A DNA stretch of 64,000 nt from Mytilus trossulus (GCF_036588685.1 NC_086376.1:27627930-27691929), one strand, 5' to 3'. Counted from the stretch's first letter, positions 1 to 10,998 are shown. The notes: generated by a model not told the origin, from the letters alone. Translations and numbers: made by a program.

Positions 1-1393
1 AAAAAACGGCCCAAATAAGCATTATTCTTGGTTTTCGCACAATAACTTTGGTTTAAGTAAATAGAAATCAATGAAATTTAAACACAATGTTTATGACCAC
101 AAAAGGAAGGTTGGTATTGATTTTGGGAGTTAAGGTCCCAACAGTTTAGGAATTACGGGCCAAAAAGGGACCCAAATAAGCATTTTTCTTGGTTTTCGCA
201 CCATAACGTTAGTATAAGTAAATAGAAATCTATGAAATTTAAACACAAGGTTTATGACCATAAAAGGAAGGTTGGTATTGATTTTGGGAGTTTTGGTCCC
301 AACAGTTTAGGAAAAAGGGGCCCAAAGGGTTCTTTGATATGTTGAATCTAAAAATGTACTTAGATTCTTGATTATTGGCCCAGTTTTCAAGTTGGTCCAA
401 ATCTGGGTCCAAAATTAAACTTTATTTGATTTCATCAAAAATTGAATAAATGGGGTTCGTTGATATGCCAAATCTAACTGTGTATGTAGATTCTTCATTT
501 TTGGTCCCGTTTTCAAATTGCCCTACATTAAGGTCCAAAGGTTCCATAATTAAACTAAGTTTGATTTTAACAAAAATTAAATTCTTGGGCCTCTTTGATA
601 TGCTGAATCTAAACATGTACTTAGATTTTTGATTATGGGCCCAGTTTTCAAGTTGGTCCAAATCAGGATCTAAAATTATTATATTAAGTATTGTGCAATA
701 GCAAGTCTTTTCAATTGCACAGTATTGTGCAATGGTAAGAAATATCTAATTTCACAATATTGTGAAATAGCAATTTTTTTTTTTAATTAGAGTTATCTTT
801 CTTTGTCCAGAATAGTAAGCAAGAAATATCTTATTGCAAGAATTTTTTTAATTGGAGTTATCTTTCTTTGTCCAGAATCAACTTAAATCTTTGTTATATA
901 CAATATACAATGTATATTCACTTTTTACTACCAACTGATAAATTTAAATGATCTTTACCATTCAGTGATAACAAGCAGTTTTTTTACATCTTAATATTTT
1001 ATGATGTATTTAAATGAGTAGTTATTGTTGCAAACTCCATTAGAATATTTTAATTGAGATTAGTTTTGGAATAAGGGAAAGGGGGATGTGATTAAAAAAT
1101 TGGGTTCAATTTTTCTCATTTGAAATTTCATAAATAAAAAGAAAATTTCTTCAAACATTTTTTTGAGAGGATTAATATTCAACAGCATAGTGAATTGCTC
1201 TAAGAGAAAACAAAAATTTTAAGTTCATTAGAACACATTCATTCTGTGTCAGAAACCTATGCTGTGTCAACTATTTAATCACAATCCAAATTTAGAGCTG
1301 AATCCAGCTTGAATGTTGTGTCCATACTTGCCCCAACCGTTCAGGGTTCAACCTCTGCGGTCGTATAAAGCTACGCCCTGCGGAGCATCTGGT
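1..1393 (-). repeat. Interspersed repeat family R1, copy 1 (truncated by window edge)
   Basis: The segment matches, in reverse orientation, the repeat at 47696-49578. Shared landmarks are the block containing aaggaaggttggtattgat, repeated 'atctgggtccaaaatt'-type blocks, a stretch of TATTGCACAATAC-type motifs (about 690-780), and the end block reading caacctctgcggtcgtataaagc. It ends at about 1393 with ggagcatctggtt, only about 24 bases before the TAPT1 splice acceptor at 1417/1418. The other end lies outside the window. No coding potential is recognised; the element class is unknown. Confidence 0.75.
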
Positions 1394-1417
1394 TAAATCT
1401 TCCTTTTATATTTTCAG

Positions 1418-4400
1418 ATGGCAGATAGACTGTTCTCAAGTTTTGGACAAGATATTTTAGAAGCGTTATTTTGGACAGCAACAGAACCAAAAGATAGAAA
1501 GAGAGAACATGTGGGTGTCATACCGCATCTTATATTGGCTATTATTTATGTCAGTATCCTTTTGAGAAATTATCTATACTTAATTTAATATCATATTACA
1601 ATTATGATGTCTATTTGCATGACACATATTTCTGTATTTAAAAGTAAGATTATTGTACGTGTACATAGAACCAAATTTTTTATATTCTTAGAAAAGTGAG
1701 TTACTTGGACAATTTTCATTAGAACTACAATTACATATACATGTGCTGGGGAAATGAATGTGAAAAATTATATGCTCTGATGAGGAAATGCAAGATTCTG
1801 ATTTTTAACAAAATCTTTCAATTTTGAGTAAATAAAAGATAGAGGTCTTTCCTACATTTCATACAGTTGATTCCTTAACCCATTTATCAGTAATACATAC
1901 ATTGCTGATTTTGTTCCAGGCTACTGTATTGAATGTAGCATTTAATTCTCACAATAAAGCTTTGTTAACAATAATGATGTCAAATAATGTAAGTACAGTT
2001 TGTTTTAAATTGTTAATTTTGTTTTAGGTTGATATGAATTGTTGCATAGAGATATGTCTTTGTCTGTGTGTAATTTTCGTTATTATAATGCAAAGGTTAA
2101 AAATTATTTGGCAACAATTCAACATGTAAATATGCAAAAATTTTAAAAGTCATTGACTGTGAGATGATATCAAATAATCTCATTAGAATAAGATTTGCCA
2201 ATGGTAATAATACATGTACTCCATACAACATACATGTATCATTGACTTACCATTAGTGGTCCCCTGAAACTAATTTTATTACCCTCTACAATAACTGACT
2301 GTGCAGGCAAGACACAAAAAGGATTCCTTATTTTCATGTATTTCAAATAATCCTCTTGCATCTATTTTTGATTAATAGGTCCATATATTAAATGCTCAGT
2401 ATGTTAATGTATCAATGAGCTATTGAAATTCGTATGTTTTTTGGTTGTTGGTTTTTTTTTTTATCAATTTATGATATTTTTCTGTCGAAGTAGGAGCATG
2501 ATTTTCAACTGAATCAATTTAAAATATTATTTTGCTTTTAGTTTGTAGAAATAAAATCTAACATGTTTAAGAAGATAGATAAAGGTTTTCTCTACCATAT
2601 AGCCTGTAGTGATGTAAAGGAAAGATTTGTATATGTTATACTGCTGAGTGTAGTCTTCATTAGAAATATGACTGAATTCTCCTGGAATCCAGGTATGTGT
2701 CACATGTTCTGTAGAAAGATTTGTATATGTTATACTGCTGAGTGTAGTCTTCAATAGAAATATGACAGAATTCTCCTGGAATCCAGGTATGTGTCACATG
2801 GTCTGTAGAAAGATTTGCATATGTTATTCTGCTGAGTGTAGTCTTCATCAGAAATATGACAGAATTCTCCTGGAATCCAGGTATGTGTCACGTGGTCTGT
2901 AGAAAGATGTGTATATGTTTTACTGCTGAGTGTAGTCTTCATTAGAAATATGACAGAATTCTCCTGGAATCCAGGTATGTGTCACATGGTCTGTAGAAAG
3001 ATGTGTATATGTTTTACTGCTGAGTGTAGTCTTCATTAGAAATATGACAGAATTCGCCTGGAATCCAGGTATGTGTCACATGGTCTGTAGAAAGATTTGT
3101 ATATGTTTTACTGCTGAGTGTAGTCTTCATTAGAAATATGACAGAATTCTCCTGGAATCCAGGTATGTGTCACATGGTCTGTAGAAAGATTTGTATATGT
3201 TATACTGCTGAGTGTAGTCTTCATTAGAAATATGACAGAATTCTCCTGGAATCCAGGTATGTGTCACATGGTCTGTAGAAAGATTTGTATATGTTATACT
3301 GCTGAGTGTAGTCTTCATTAGAAATATGACAGAATTCTCCTGGAATCCAGGTATGTGTCACATGGTCTGTAGAAAGATTTGTATATGTTATACTGCTGAG
3401 TGTAGTCTTCATTAGAAATATGACAGAATTCTCCTGGAATCCAGGTATGTGTCACATGGTCTGCAGAAAGATTTGTCTATGTTATACTGCTGAGTGTAGT
3501 CTTCATTAGAAATATGACAGAATTCTCCTGGAATCCAGGTATGTGTCACATGGTCTGTAGAAAGATTTACATATGTTATACTGTTGAGTGTAGTCTTCAT
3601 TAGAAATATGACAGAAATTGAGAATATGCCTGCAATCTAGGATGTGTCACATGACTAGTAGAGAGATTTTTATATGTATATTGCTGGTTGTAGTCTTTAA
3701 TAGAAATATACTGTAAACCAACTTACTATTCATTATTATAATGCAACGGATAAAAAATTATTTGGCAACACTTCAACATGTAAATATGCAAAAATTTCAA
3801 AAGTCATTGACCGTGAGATGATATCAAATAATCTCATCTTTGACCCTTTCTAGTCCACTTTGCAGCTTTTTGATTTCATTATTTTCTAACAAACTTGGTG
3901 TGTTTTAATAAGGAAACAACCAAATTTTACATATTCACGTTATTTTTGTGCTCACGAAAGTCGTGAAAAACAAATGGCTCGCGAAAAAAAGTTGGTTTAC
4001 AGAAACAGAATGCTCCTGGAATCAAGACATTTTATCACCTGATCTGAAGAAAGGTGTTAGCATCTAGTCACATGATTGATGAAAAAAGCTTTTGACTAAA
4101 AATATCCCTGTGTTTAGTTATCCATGAATTTCTGAAAAAAAAGTGTTGCATACTTAAGAAAAGAAAGTTGCCAACATCAGACATATGTCAAATGTAACAT
4201 ACTTGGAAGAAGGATTTATTTTTCTTCTTTCATCACTTATATAACAGCAAAGGGAGACAATGTATCTCAAGACTCATTGTCATTTTTCTGTTATTGCATA
4301 GGCCACATGTAAATAACAAAAAAAAAGTTCAATCTTTATTGGATGCTTTTTCATGACTTAAAAGTGTTTTTTGTTTGTTTTTCAGATCATATTTGGGTGA

Positions 4401-7400
4401 TTATTCCAGATGCAGTTATGGTATTAGTAGCTGAGTTGTTCGTAGACTGGATTAAACATGCTTTCATAGTCAAGTTTAATGAAATACCAGCTGATGTAAG
4501 TTAACTAGATAGGAGATATTGAATGTATTCGGTTTAATGAAATACCAACTGTTGTCCACTTTTATGGAGCCTCCAAAATGATAAAATTTAAGATGTATTA
4601 TTTCTTCTTTGTAAGATGTAGTTTTGATATGATTTTAGGTGTACCATTGTTTCTATGTAAGATAGTGTTGATGTAGTTTAAGGTATAACATTCTTTCTCT
4701 AAGATAATTTGTTTATATAATTTTAGGTGTACCATTCCTTCTCTGTAAGACTAGCAGAAGACCTTGTAGCCAACAGACAGAACAGGGTATAAACTTTAAT
4801 GTGTTATTACTGTGAATTCATTTATTTTTCGTGGGTATCAATTTTCATTGATCAAAAATGCATGTTCTTATATATTTAATTTGTGGTTTTGCCGAAGCCT
4901 GCATAGACGACTAGAGAAAATTTGTCATTCTTCAATTATTTAATTTTGTTGCTTACCTGTACCCATGAAATTTATGAAAATCAGTATCAAACGAATATTT
5001 AATGAATCCACATTTCTGCAATTTCAGTTATCAGTCATATATATTGCATAAGATTTTTAAACAAAGTCAAACCAACAACCTTTAACATTTAAAGAACAAT
5101 TCTGTATCACATATCAACAGAGAAAAGGAATTTAACTATACAAGTCTTAGTTGAGGGAGGGTAGGAGGGGTCCTGATCCCGAAATCTCAAGCTTAAAAAC
5201 ACAAAATCCCAAAATCCCGGGCTTAAAAAAACGGAATTTCCCGAGGTCCCGAAATTCGAAAAAAGAATTCCCAGATCCCGTAAGAGTCAATCCTGAAAAC
5301 CCCAGCTTAAAAACACCAGATTCAGGAGTCCCAATAAAGGTCCTATCCCCCCTCTTAGTTTAAAGATTTGGGTTTTGTGTTGCAAAAGCTACCCTATTAT
5401 TACAGGCTTTGAAGTTATGTTATAATTGTCTATGTGACAACTCTCCGCTAGAGACTAAATGATGTGGAAGTTACCAACTATAGGTCAATGTACACTTTCA
5501 AAACCCAAACTGCATAGAAACTTATAAAAGCCCCCATAATGAAAAATGTTAAACAATTCAAATGAGAAAACTGAAGGCATGAATCAAAAACAAATATGAT
5601 ATACAGCAATAAACAACATGAAAAAGTACCCCTGATTAGAGACTTAATACAAGCACACAAGGGTTGTGGTTGCACATGTTATCAACATCTGTTGTTTAGA
5701 CAAAGCTACCATATGTTTTACAGGCTTATATAGACTATTCTGATATTTTGTTTTGACCAAGCTTACCTTCTTTTTACAGGCTTATATAGACTATTCTGAT
5801 ATTTTGTTTTGTTCAAGCTTACCTATTTTACAGAGATTATTTCAATGTGTTGTTTAGACAACGCTACAATATATTTTACAGGCTTATACAGACTATTCTG
5901 ATATTTTGTTTTGATCAAGCTTACCTACTTTTTACAGGCTTATACAGACTATTCTGATATTTTGTTTTGATCAAGCTTACCTACTTTTTACAGGCGTACA
6001 TAGATTATTCTGATCTGTTGTTTTGATCAAGGTTACCTACTTTTTACAGGCGTACATAGATTATTCTGATCTATTGTTTTGATAAAGCTTACCTACTTTT
6101 ACAGGCGTACATAGACTATTCTGATATTTTGTTTTGATCAAGGTTACCTACTTTTTACAGGCGTCCATAGATTATTCTGATATTTTGTTTTGATCAAGCT
6201 TACCTACTTTTTACAGGCGTACATAGACTATTCGGATATTTTGTTTTGACCAAGCTTACCCATTTTTTTACAGGCGTACATAGATTATTCTGATATTTTG
6301 TTTTGATCAATCTACACTACTTTTTTCAGGCGTACATAGATTATTCTGATCTATTAGCTAGGAGGATGGGATTTACTCCATTACCACTAGCCTGTCTACT
6401 GGTCAGGATATGTACCAGATCATTTAAGATATCAGGTTCTCTTGGTATCTGTATTATAATTGCTCTATATATATGGTGAGTAGAATGTGCTTTTTAAATA
6501 AGAATAAACACTATTTTAGTGTAGAAACTTTACCTTGCTTATTATAGATTATCTTGATCATCTCAAAGAGATAGATTTTCTTGCTTGAGCCGGTACGGCT
6601 AAAGCGAGAAAAGTAATCGAGTTGAGATGACCAATGATAATCCGTTTATTCCTATTTAACCTATAACAGAGTTGTTATATTCATGACAACAGGCATACAC
6701 ATCCTTAGATTTTAGCGATAATTTTCATATCATTCAACTATGCTGAGAAAGAAAATTATCAGTCAGCAAGATCAAAGGAAAATTTCCTAAAATAGGGATA
6801 ACATAGAAGATCATGCATGATTGTAGTTGCATTGCAAATTTATTTAACCATGAATTCATTCTGCATTCTTAGTTTTAACCAGATTTAATGGTTTTGCCTT
6901 CTTAAGCCAGTGCAAATACAGAAACCTTACATTCTTGTTTCACCCAATACCAGGAAATCAACATAAAAAAATAATAAATCCACAGTTATATAACGATACA
7001 TTTTTTGTAAGAATTCAATTATTATAGATTTCCACATAATGGTGTTAAACCAATGCTAATGTTACTGATTTATACAAGGTGCAATCAGTATTCATTTTAT
7101 AACATGAGTTTTTAATATAAGGATACTAAAACACAGTTTACCATATGCCTGTGTATTCTTTACATGACTGTCACAATACCTTTCCTGTACTAGAATGTGT
7201 TTGTTGTTCCTTTCCTTTATTCAATATTTTGTGGAGTGACTTGTTTACATGCTAAAGATGGAGAGACATTTGCAGGTGACTAAGACAAACCCACTTAGAC
7301 AATTATGAAACCACTGTTTACATGATATACTCAAACCAAGGATTTGTATACCGACAGAATTATACAAATCCTTGCTCAAACCAAAAAAAAAAAGGTTGAA

Positions 7401-7976
7401 ACATAAAGTTTTATTTTATTTTTCAGTTTGATGACATTTAAAGTCCTAACAAGTATAATAGTTCTAGGTAAAGCTTATGATCTCATTAAAGACAAACCAA
7501 AGGAAACAGAAACAACAAAATCCACAGAGAAACCAGGTCCAACAGAAACAGCTGATGTATTTGCTGACTCTTCACAAATTCTTACACAGTCTAGCTTTGT
7601 GGATAATATTGGACCTGATATTGAAAAACAGCCAAAAGGAAATCTTAATAATTCTTTGAAAAGTGACAGCTCTATTTCACAAAAGTCTATGATGAGTGAC
7701 TTATCCACAGAAAATGTGACTTTTTCAGATGAACATATAACATCTTTACAAACAGTATTTACAGAAGAAATAAATATTTCTAAACCAGAATTATTTTCAC
7801 AAGAATCAGTATCAGACAGTTATATAAATAAGGAAGATGATACAGTAATTTTAGAAGAGAAAAAAGACAAAATTAAAGAAACTGTTCATGATATTGATAA
7901 ACCTGTTAAACCTTATGATAATCCTAGAGAAGATGAAGTTAGGCACAGAAAAATGACAGTAGAAAATAAAGATTAA
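1418..7976 (+). CDS. TAPT1: TAPT1-like multipass membrane protein, C-terminal 416 residues (spliced, 5' end missing)
   Basis: Exons: 1418-1553, 1891-1988, 2542-2692, 4386-4495, 4727-4786, 6330-6475, 7427-7976 (stop TAA 7974-7976). All junctions are AG/GT and phases join exactly to give 416 residues. The product follows the remembered TAPT1/DUF747 order: ADRLFSSFGQDILEAL, then NVAFNSHNKALLTIMMSNN, then FSWNP-DHIWV, then KHAFIVKFNE, then RRMGFTPLPLA. Several segments are hydrophobic membrane spans. The last exon adds an acidic, Ser/Thr/Lys-rich tail of about 150 residues that is probably cytosolic and poorly conserved. The family is an ER/secretory-pathway and ciliary-base membrane protein: vertebrate TAPT1 acts in skeletal patterning, and yeast Emp65 is related. 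The ATG at 1418 is probably internal, because family members have a long N-terminal half that must lie upstream of the window. Introns 3, 4 and 5 carry tandem copies of the adjoining exon edges (described separately). Confidence 0.93.
2075..2185 (+). repeat. Direct repeat pair flanking TAPT1 exon 3 array (left copy)
   Basis: About 108 bases here, from 'attataatgca' through 'gatatcaaataatctcat', recur at 3731-3837 with only a few differences. The pair brackets exon 3 and its tandem array. It may be a dispersed repeat or part of an older local duplication. Confidence 0.75.
2621..3612 (+). repeat. 94-bp tandem array of TAPT1 exon 3 end plus splice donor (10 intact copies)
   Basis: The unit is about 72 bases of the end of exon 3 plus 22 bases of intron, with the junction aatccag|gtatgtgtcac in every copy. 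GAATTC(or G)CCTGG landmarks start at 2674, 2768, 2862, 2956, 3050, 3144, 3238, 3332, 3426 and 3520, exactly 94 apart. Donor GTs fall at 2693, 2787, 2881, 2975, 3069, 3163, 3257, 3351, 3445 and 3539. Only the first copy joins the upstream half of the exon. Reading through the first donor reaches an in-frame TAG at 2755, so any later donor would truncate the protein. Confidence 0.95.
3613..4230 (+). repeat. Decayed continuation of the exon 3 donor array
   Basis: Beyond the last intact unit the pattern continues in degenerate form. At 3614 there is 'gaaattgagaatatgcctgcaatctagg' with the donor lost. At 3656-3715 there is 'agagagattttt' followed by 'tagtctttaatagaaata'. At 4008-4060 there is 'cagaatgctcctggaatcaa' followed by 'cctgatctgaagaaagg'. 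The repeat copy at 3731-3837 is embedded in this tail. The divergence gradient suggests the array is old and has been refreshed near the exon. Confidence 0.6.
4590..4760 (+). repeat. Weak tandem copies of TAPT1 exon 5 acceptor and exon start
   Basis: The real junction is attttag|GTGTACCATTCC at 4726/4727. Upstream stand 'gattttaggtgtaccattg' (about 4635-4653) followed by 'tttctatgtaagat', and 'gtttaaggtataacattctt' (about 4677-4696) followed by 'tctctaagat'. There is also an earlier 'tttcttctttgtaagat' fragment. The unit is about 45-50 bases. The copies are diverged, but each keeps the order acceptor-like site, exon start, taagat. Confidence 0.65.
5150..5362. repeat. Low-complexity repeat with iterated 'atcccgggcttaaaaa'-type motif
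   Basis: GC-richer than its surroundings. It is built from irregular repeats of 'aaatcccgggcttaaaaa' variants, bounded by 'ggggtcctgatccc' and 'aggtcctatccccc'. It gives a spurious 70-codon open frame. I recall similar blocks as common in mussel genomes (memory only). Confidence 0.6.
5405..5690 (+). repeat. Dispersed repeat family R2 (mussel-type, gacaactctcc...), diverged copy
   Basis: Contains 'gtgacaactctccgctagag', 'aactataggtcaatgtacac' and 'aaacaattcaaatgagaaaac', in the same order as the better-preserved copy at 43180-43705. It lies in TAPT1 intron 5, just before the acceptor array. Confidence 0.7.
5700..6350 (+). repeat. 56-bp tandem array of TAPT1 exon 6 acceptor plus exon start (10 extra copies)
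   Basis: Each unit reads polypyrimidine-CAG|GCGTACATAGATTATTCTGA (or a GCTTAT variant), then 'attttgttttgatcaagcttacc'. Acceptor-like junctions precede 5724, 5780, 5882, 5938, 5994, 6050, 6105, 6161, 6217 and 6274; the functional one precedes 6330. A degenerate unit lies at about 5834. In the exon frame every upstream unit hits TGA about 11 codons after its acceptor (AYIDYSDILF-stop), so only the last acceptor gives full-length protein. Units nearest the exon match it best. Confidence 0.95.
7330..7383. repeat. 36-base palindromic insertion flanked by 9-bp direct repeats
   Basis: A perfect 14-base inverted repeat (CAAGGATTTGTATA at 7337-7350, TATACAAATCCTTG at 7361-7374) has a 10-base loop. 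It is bracketed by CTCAAACCA at 7330-7338 and 7375-7383. The layout looks like a tiny transposon relic with a target duplication, in the last intron of TAPT1. Confidence 0.75.
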
Positions 7977-8526
7977 AGACCTGAATATCTATTATTGTGA
8001 CAGCAGCCTTTTTTTACTACTATTTGAAAAAAATCAATGTGCAATGATTGTTTGTCGTATCTACAATATAGGACAAAAAGCTAGATTTGGGTGTTACTTT
8101 TCAGTGTCATTGTTAACATGTTGTTTGCAGCTTTTTATATCAAGGGTATTAAAAATGAGAGAAAATCCATAATTATAACATACATGCTGTTAAAAATGTC
8201 AAAATCGACCTACATTCCATTTAGACCAAAATTGTCAGACAATATCTTAAAGGAGTTACAATATATTAACAAATTTCTTTTGAACAATGTTTTAACATTT
8301 GACTATTTTTATTTCATAACTATTACAGTGAAAGAAATTATCAACAAGACAAAATTTACAAATAAATCCACATTGTTGGTATTGTCAATAGAGACTTTAA
8401 AAGAGCAATGGTTCTTAAATAAGGATTTTTTGGCCAATTTATTTATTTTTACCAATCATTTTGAAAAATGTAATAGTTTAGTTTAAACATATTTATTTAT
8501 AATGGATTGGGAAACAAGTTATTGCA
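7977..8526 (+). other. Probable TAPT1 3' UTR
   Basis: AT-rich sequence after the TAPT1 stop. It includes a 131-codon open frame (8091-8486) that shows no recognisable domain and looks like chance. The untranslated region may run on to the AATAAA at 8928-8933. Confidence 0.45.
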
Positions 8527-8529
8527 ACT

Positions 8530-8799
8530 TATACTAATCCCTTTCAACTTTGCGCTTTAGAGTGCTGCCTAACCCTTGTAGATTAGTCTTTTCTTTTTTT
8601 CGAAATCTACAATGGTGTCTTTTACGTGCAAAGAGATATTGCTCTTTCTTTACATTGGTCAGCCAATTATAATCCCCTTCCGACAGACTATCATTGCTTC
8701 CCAAGACTATACACACAAATGGTGTCATGGGAGATCCCCAGAAGGGGGAACGAACTAGAAACCTTCCCGTTGTGCTAACAACTACACCACGGCTCTCCT
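8530..8799 (-). mobile_element. tRNA-derived SINE
   Basis: On the minus strand the element starts near 8799 with 'ggagagccgtgg'. It has an A-box match (TGGTGTAGTTG) and a B-box-like GGTTTCTAGTTCGTTCC with appropriate spacing. About 210 bases of non-tRNA body follow, ending near 'aaagttgaaagggatt'. The head cannot fold as a complete tRNA, so this is a SINE and not a tRNA gene. The family is not identified. Confidence 0.65.
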
Positions 8800-8927
8800 T
8801 AAAACTGTAATAGAATGATTTAGAAAAAGTTATCAGCAACACAAAGATCTATAAATGAGTCCATATGATAGAAAACTTCAAATGATGACAGAAGTTGTTT
8901 CCCCTCGATTACAATGTAAGCTTGAAC

Positions 8928-8933
8928 AATAAA
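8928..8933 (+). terminator. Candidate polyadenylation signal AATAAA
   Basis: AATAAA, followed downstream by T-rich sequence. It is the clearest polyadenylation signal after the TAPT1 stop, but it lies beyond the SINE. Earlier signals in the AT-rich UTR cannot be excluded. Confidence 0.35.
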
Positions 8934-9227
8934 TTACCTTGAATTGAATCAAATGGAATTGACATTTTTTTGGTCTATTTTAACTCAAAAACTATAGTGG
9001 AGTAAGTGTCCAGCAAAAAGAGTCAAATGAACTAGATATATTCCCACACAGATTGCATTGAATCATTGTTATCATGTTATGCATAAATGCAATGTGAGCA
9101 AAACATGATCCTTGGAGCCCTGGTTTGTTTAATATCATTCAAATGGTTTTCAATTTTCATTTATTTACTGTTATTTTAGTATTTTTTGTTTCTGCTGATA
9201 GGCTAACTTGTCAGTTCTAGTAGTTGT

Positions 9228-9812
9228 TATTTTTATACAACCGACTGCAAAAACGACTGTGTTACCTGCGTCCGAGGACACATTGGTTTCCGGACAATAA
9301 CTTTAGTTTAAGTGAATGGATCTCTTTGAAGAAGGTTCATTGATTTTGGGGATGATGGTCCTAACTGTTTAGGAATTAGGGTCCCAAAAGGGGCCTAAAA
9401 CAAACATTTTCTTAGTTTTAGGATAATAACTTGTGTATATTTGAACTTGATACTCTGAACTTGTACCACATTGTTTGATACCACAGGTAGAACCTTGGGA
9501 TTCATTTTAGGGGTCATGGGGCCAACAGTTTAGGAATTAAGGGGGCAAAAACATTTGTTTCACAATTTTTTTTATCAACATTTTTCAAATTTTGAATTTT
9601 TAAAAGTTTCTAGAAAAAAATTTCAATTGCACAGTATTACACAATAGATTTGAAAGATCTTTACCACATTTATTTTGTGTCAGAAACCTATTTATGTCAA
9701 AATTTTTATCACAATCCAAATTCAGACAGTTTCAAACTTGAATATTGTGTCCAAATTTGCCCTAACTGTTCAGGGTTCGATCTCTGGGGTTGTATCATGC
9801 TGCACTCAGAAA
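9228..9812 (-). repeat. Repeat family R1, internally deleted copy
   Basis: Begins 'ttttatacaaccgactgcaa' and ends 'tctctggggttgtatcatgc', so both ends carry the inverted ATACAACC/GGTTGTAT motif of family R1. Between them lie the diagnostic 'gtcccaacagtttagg'-like and 'caatccaaattcagac' blocks. At about 585 bases it is a short derivative of the roughly 1.9-kb element at 47696. Confidence 0.65.
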
Positions 9813-10620
9813 AGTATTTTATTTACCTTCGTTTTTTAGGTGAGAGATTTTTGAGTGTTCTCTTGTTGTTGTTTTTTGTGCTTTACCACCATTCCTGGCT
9901 AACATGTATATTTATTGTTATCATTGTTATATTTTGCTACTGTATACATGTATCAGAAAACTTTACAGTATTTAATACAAATTTTATTTTATAGATAAAT
10001 CTTCCTGAGTTTATTAAAGTTTTGAATAAATTAATCTTACACTTAATTTTTAAAAATTCAAAATTCTACTAGAATAAGATCTACTAAATAATGCAATTTA
10101 AGCAAGTCACATGGATGTGCCTGCTTCTTCTAGAAACCAAAAATTCCAGCAACCGATTGTATAGAATAGATTTAATGTTGTATATTTTGGTAATTTACAT
10201 GTTTCAAGTGTTGCTATTTGTGACACCATCAGATTTTCAGACTAACACTGTAGAGGGTGCTGCTTTGATTTAATAATTTATGTAAGTTTAATTGTTTTGT
10301 GCCTCTTTCTACTATGCAGTATGACTTTTGAATATGTATGATTTATGGTAAAAAAAGATTTTTGTCAATTTACAAAATAAAAAAAATAAAATAATATCTA
10401 TTTCTTCATATAAAAGCAACTGCCTAAGTGTACTCATGAAAGTATGCTCACCTCAAGTGTCATGGGTTGTTGGTGCAATCACTAGCAGGGTTGGCTTAGA
10501 ATTAGAATAATAAGTTGGTTGGTATTCTTTCCTACTGCACTTTACATGTTCATCTCAGCATGAGGGTTGAGCAGGTTATATTCATATCACATTTACATAC
10601 CGGTAATCTTTTCCCTTATG
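9813..10620. other. No gene recognised
   Basis: AT-rich intergenic sequence. Open frames of 60-114 codons here cross repeat boundaries and show no domain. Confidence 0.5.
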
Positions 10621-10639
10621 TGATGTAATAGTTGCCACT

Positions 10640-10790
10640 AAACAATAAAGAGCCCCCCCCCCCCCTTTTTCTCGGAAAAATTGGTTGTTTATATAGGGAA
10701 TCTCTGAACCATGATCAGACCTGGTCCCCTCTTATTCAGTCAGTGGGCCCCAGTTATGAAAATTTCTGGATCAGCCACTGACTTCTGTCT
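10640..10790. repeat. Dispersed repeat with C-run, copy 1
   Basis: The C-run, 'tatagggaatctctgaacc', 'atgatcagacctggtcccc' and 'tggatcagccactga' reappear in the same order at 53052-53170. It is a short dispersed repeat that may belong to the adjacent LINE remnant. Confidence 0.6.
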
Positions 10791-10998
10791 GTCTTGTGTC
10801 TTCCTAATCTCCTTCCAAGTCTCCACAAGGTCTTTCATCTCAGTTTCTACCGTTTTATGCCAGGCCTCTTTTGATCTCCCTATTTTTCCTCTACCATCAG
10901 GTGTCATCACAAAGCAATCTTGGTGATATCCTCATTTCCTTTCCTGAATACATGACCAATCCAATGCCAGATCTTCCTTTTAATCCTAGTCTCTATAC
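10790..10998 (-). pseudogene. LINE reverse-transcriptase ORF remnant (C-terminal tail)
   Basis: The minus strand reads, across frameshifts, the typical tail found after many LINE reverse transcriptases: RxIGxV, R(K)GNEDITKIAL, then a G(K)RKxGR-K-W-TV-E-like series. Stops and frameshifts interrupt it throughout, so it is dead. The clade cannot be decided from this fragment. Confidence 0.55.

Noticed and set aside
2660..3600. Series of 62-codon minus-strand frames with near-identical sequence
   Set aside because: Antisense shadow of the 94-bp TAPT1 exon 3 array; frame length is set by two repeat units.
2621..3612. CRISPR array interpretation of the regular 94-bp repeats
   Set aside because: There are no unique spacers; the whole unit repeats and matches exon sequence in a eukaryotic gene.
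8091..8486. 131-codon frame as a separate gene
   Set aside because: It lies in the likely TAPT1 3' UTR, has AT-rich composition, no domain and no splice context.
8530..8799. Functional tRNA gene on the minus strand
   Set aside because: A- and B-box-like motifs are present, but no complete cloverleaf can be drawn and a 200-base tail follows, as in a SINE.
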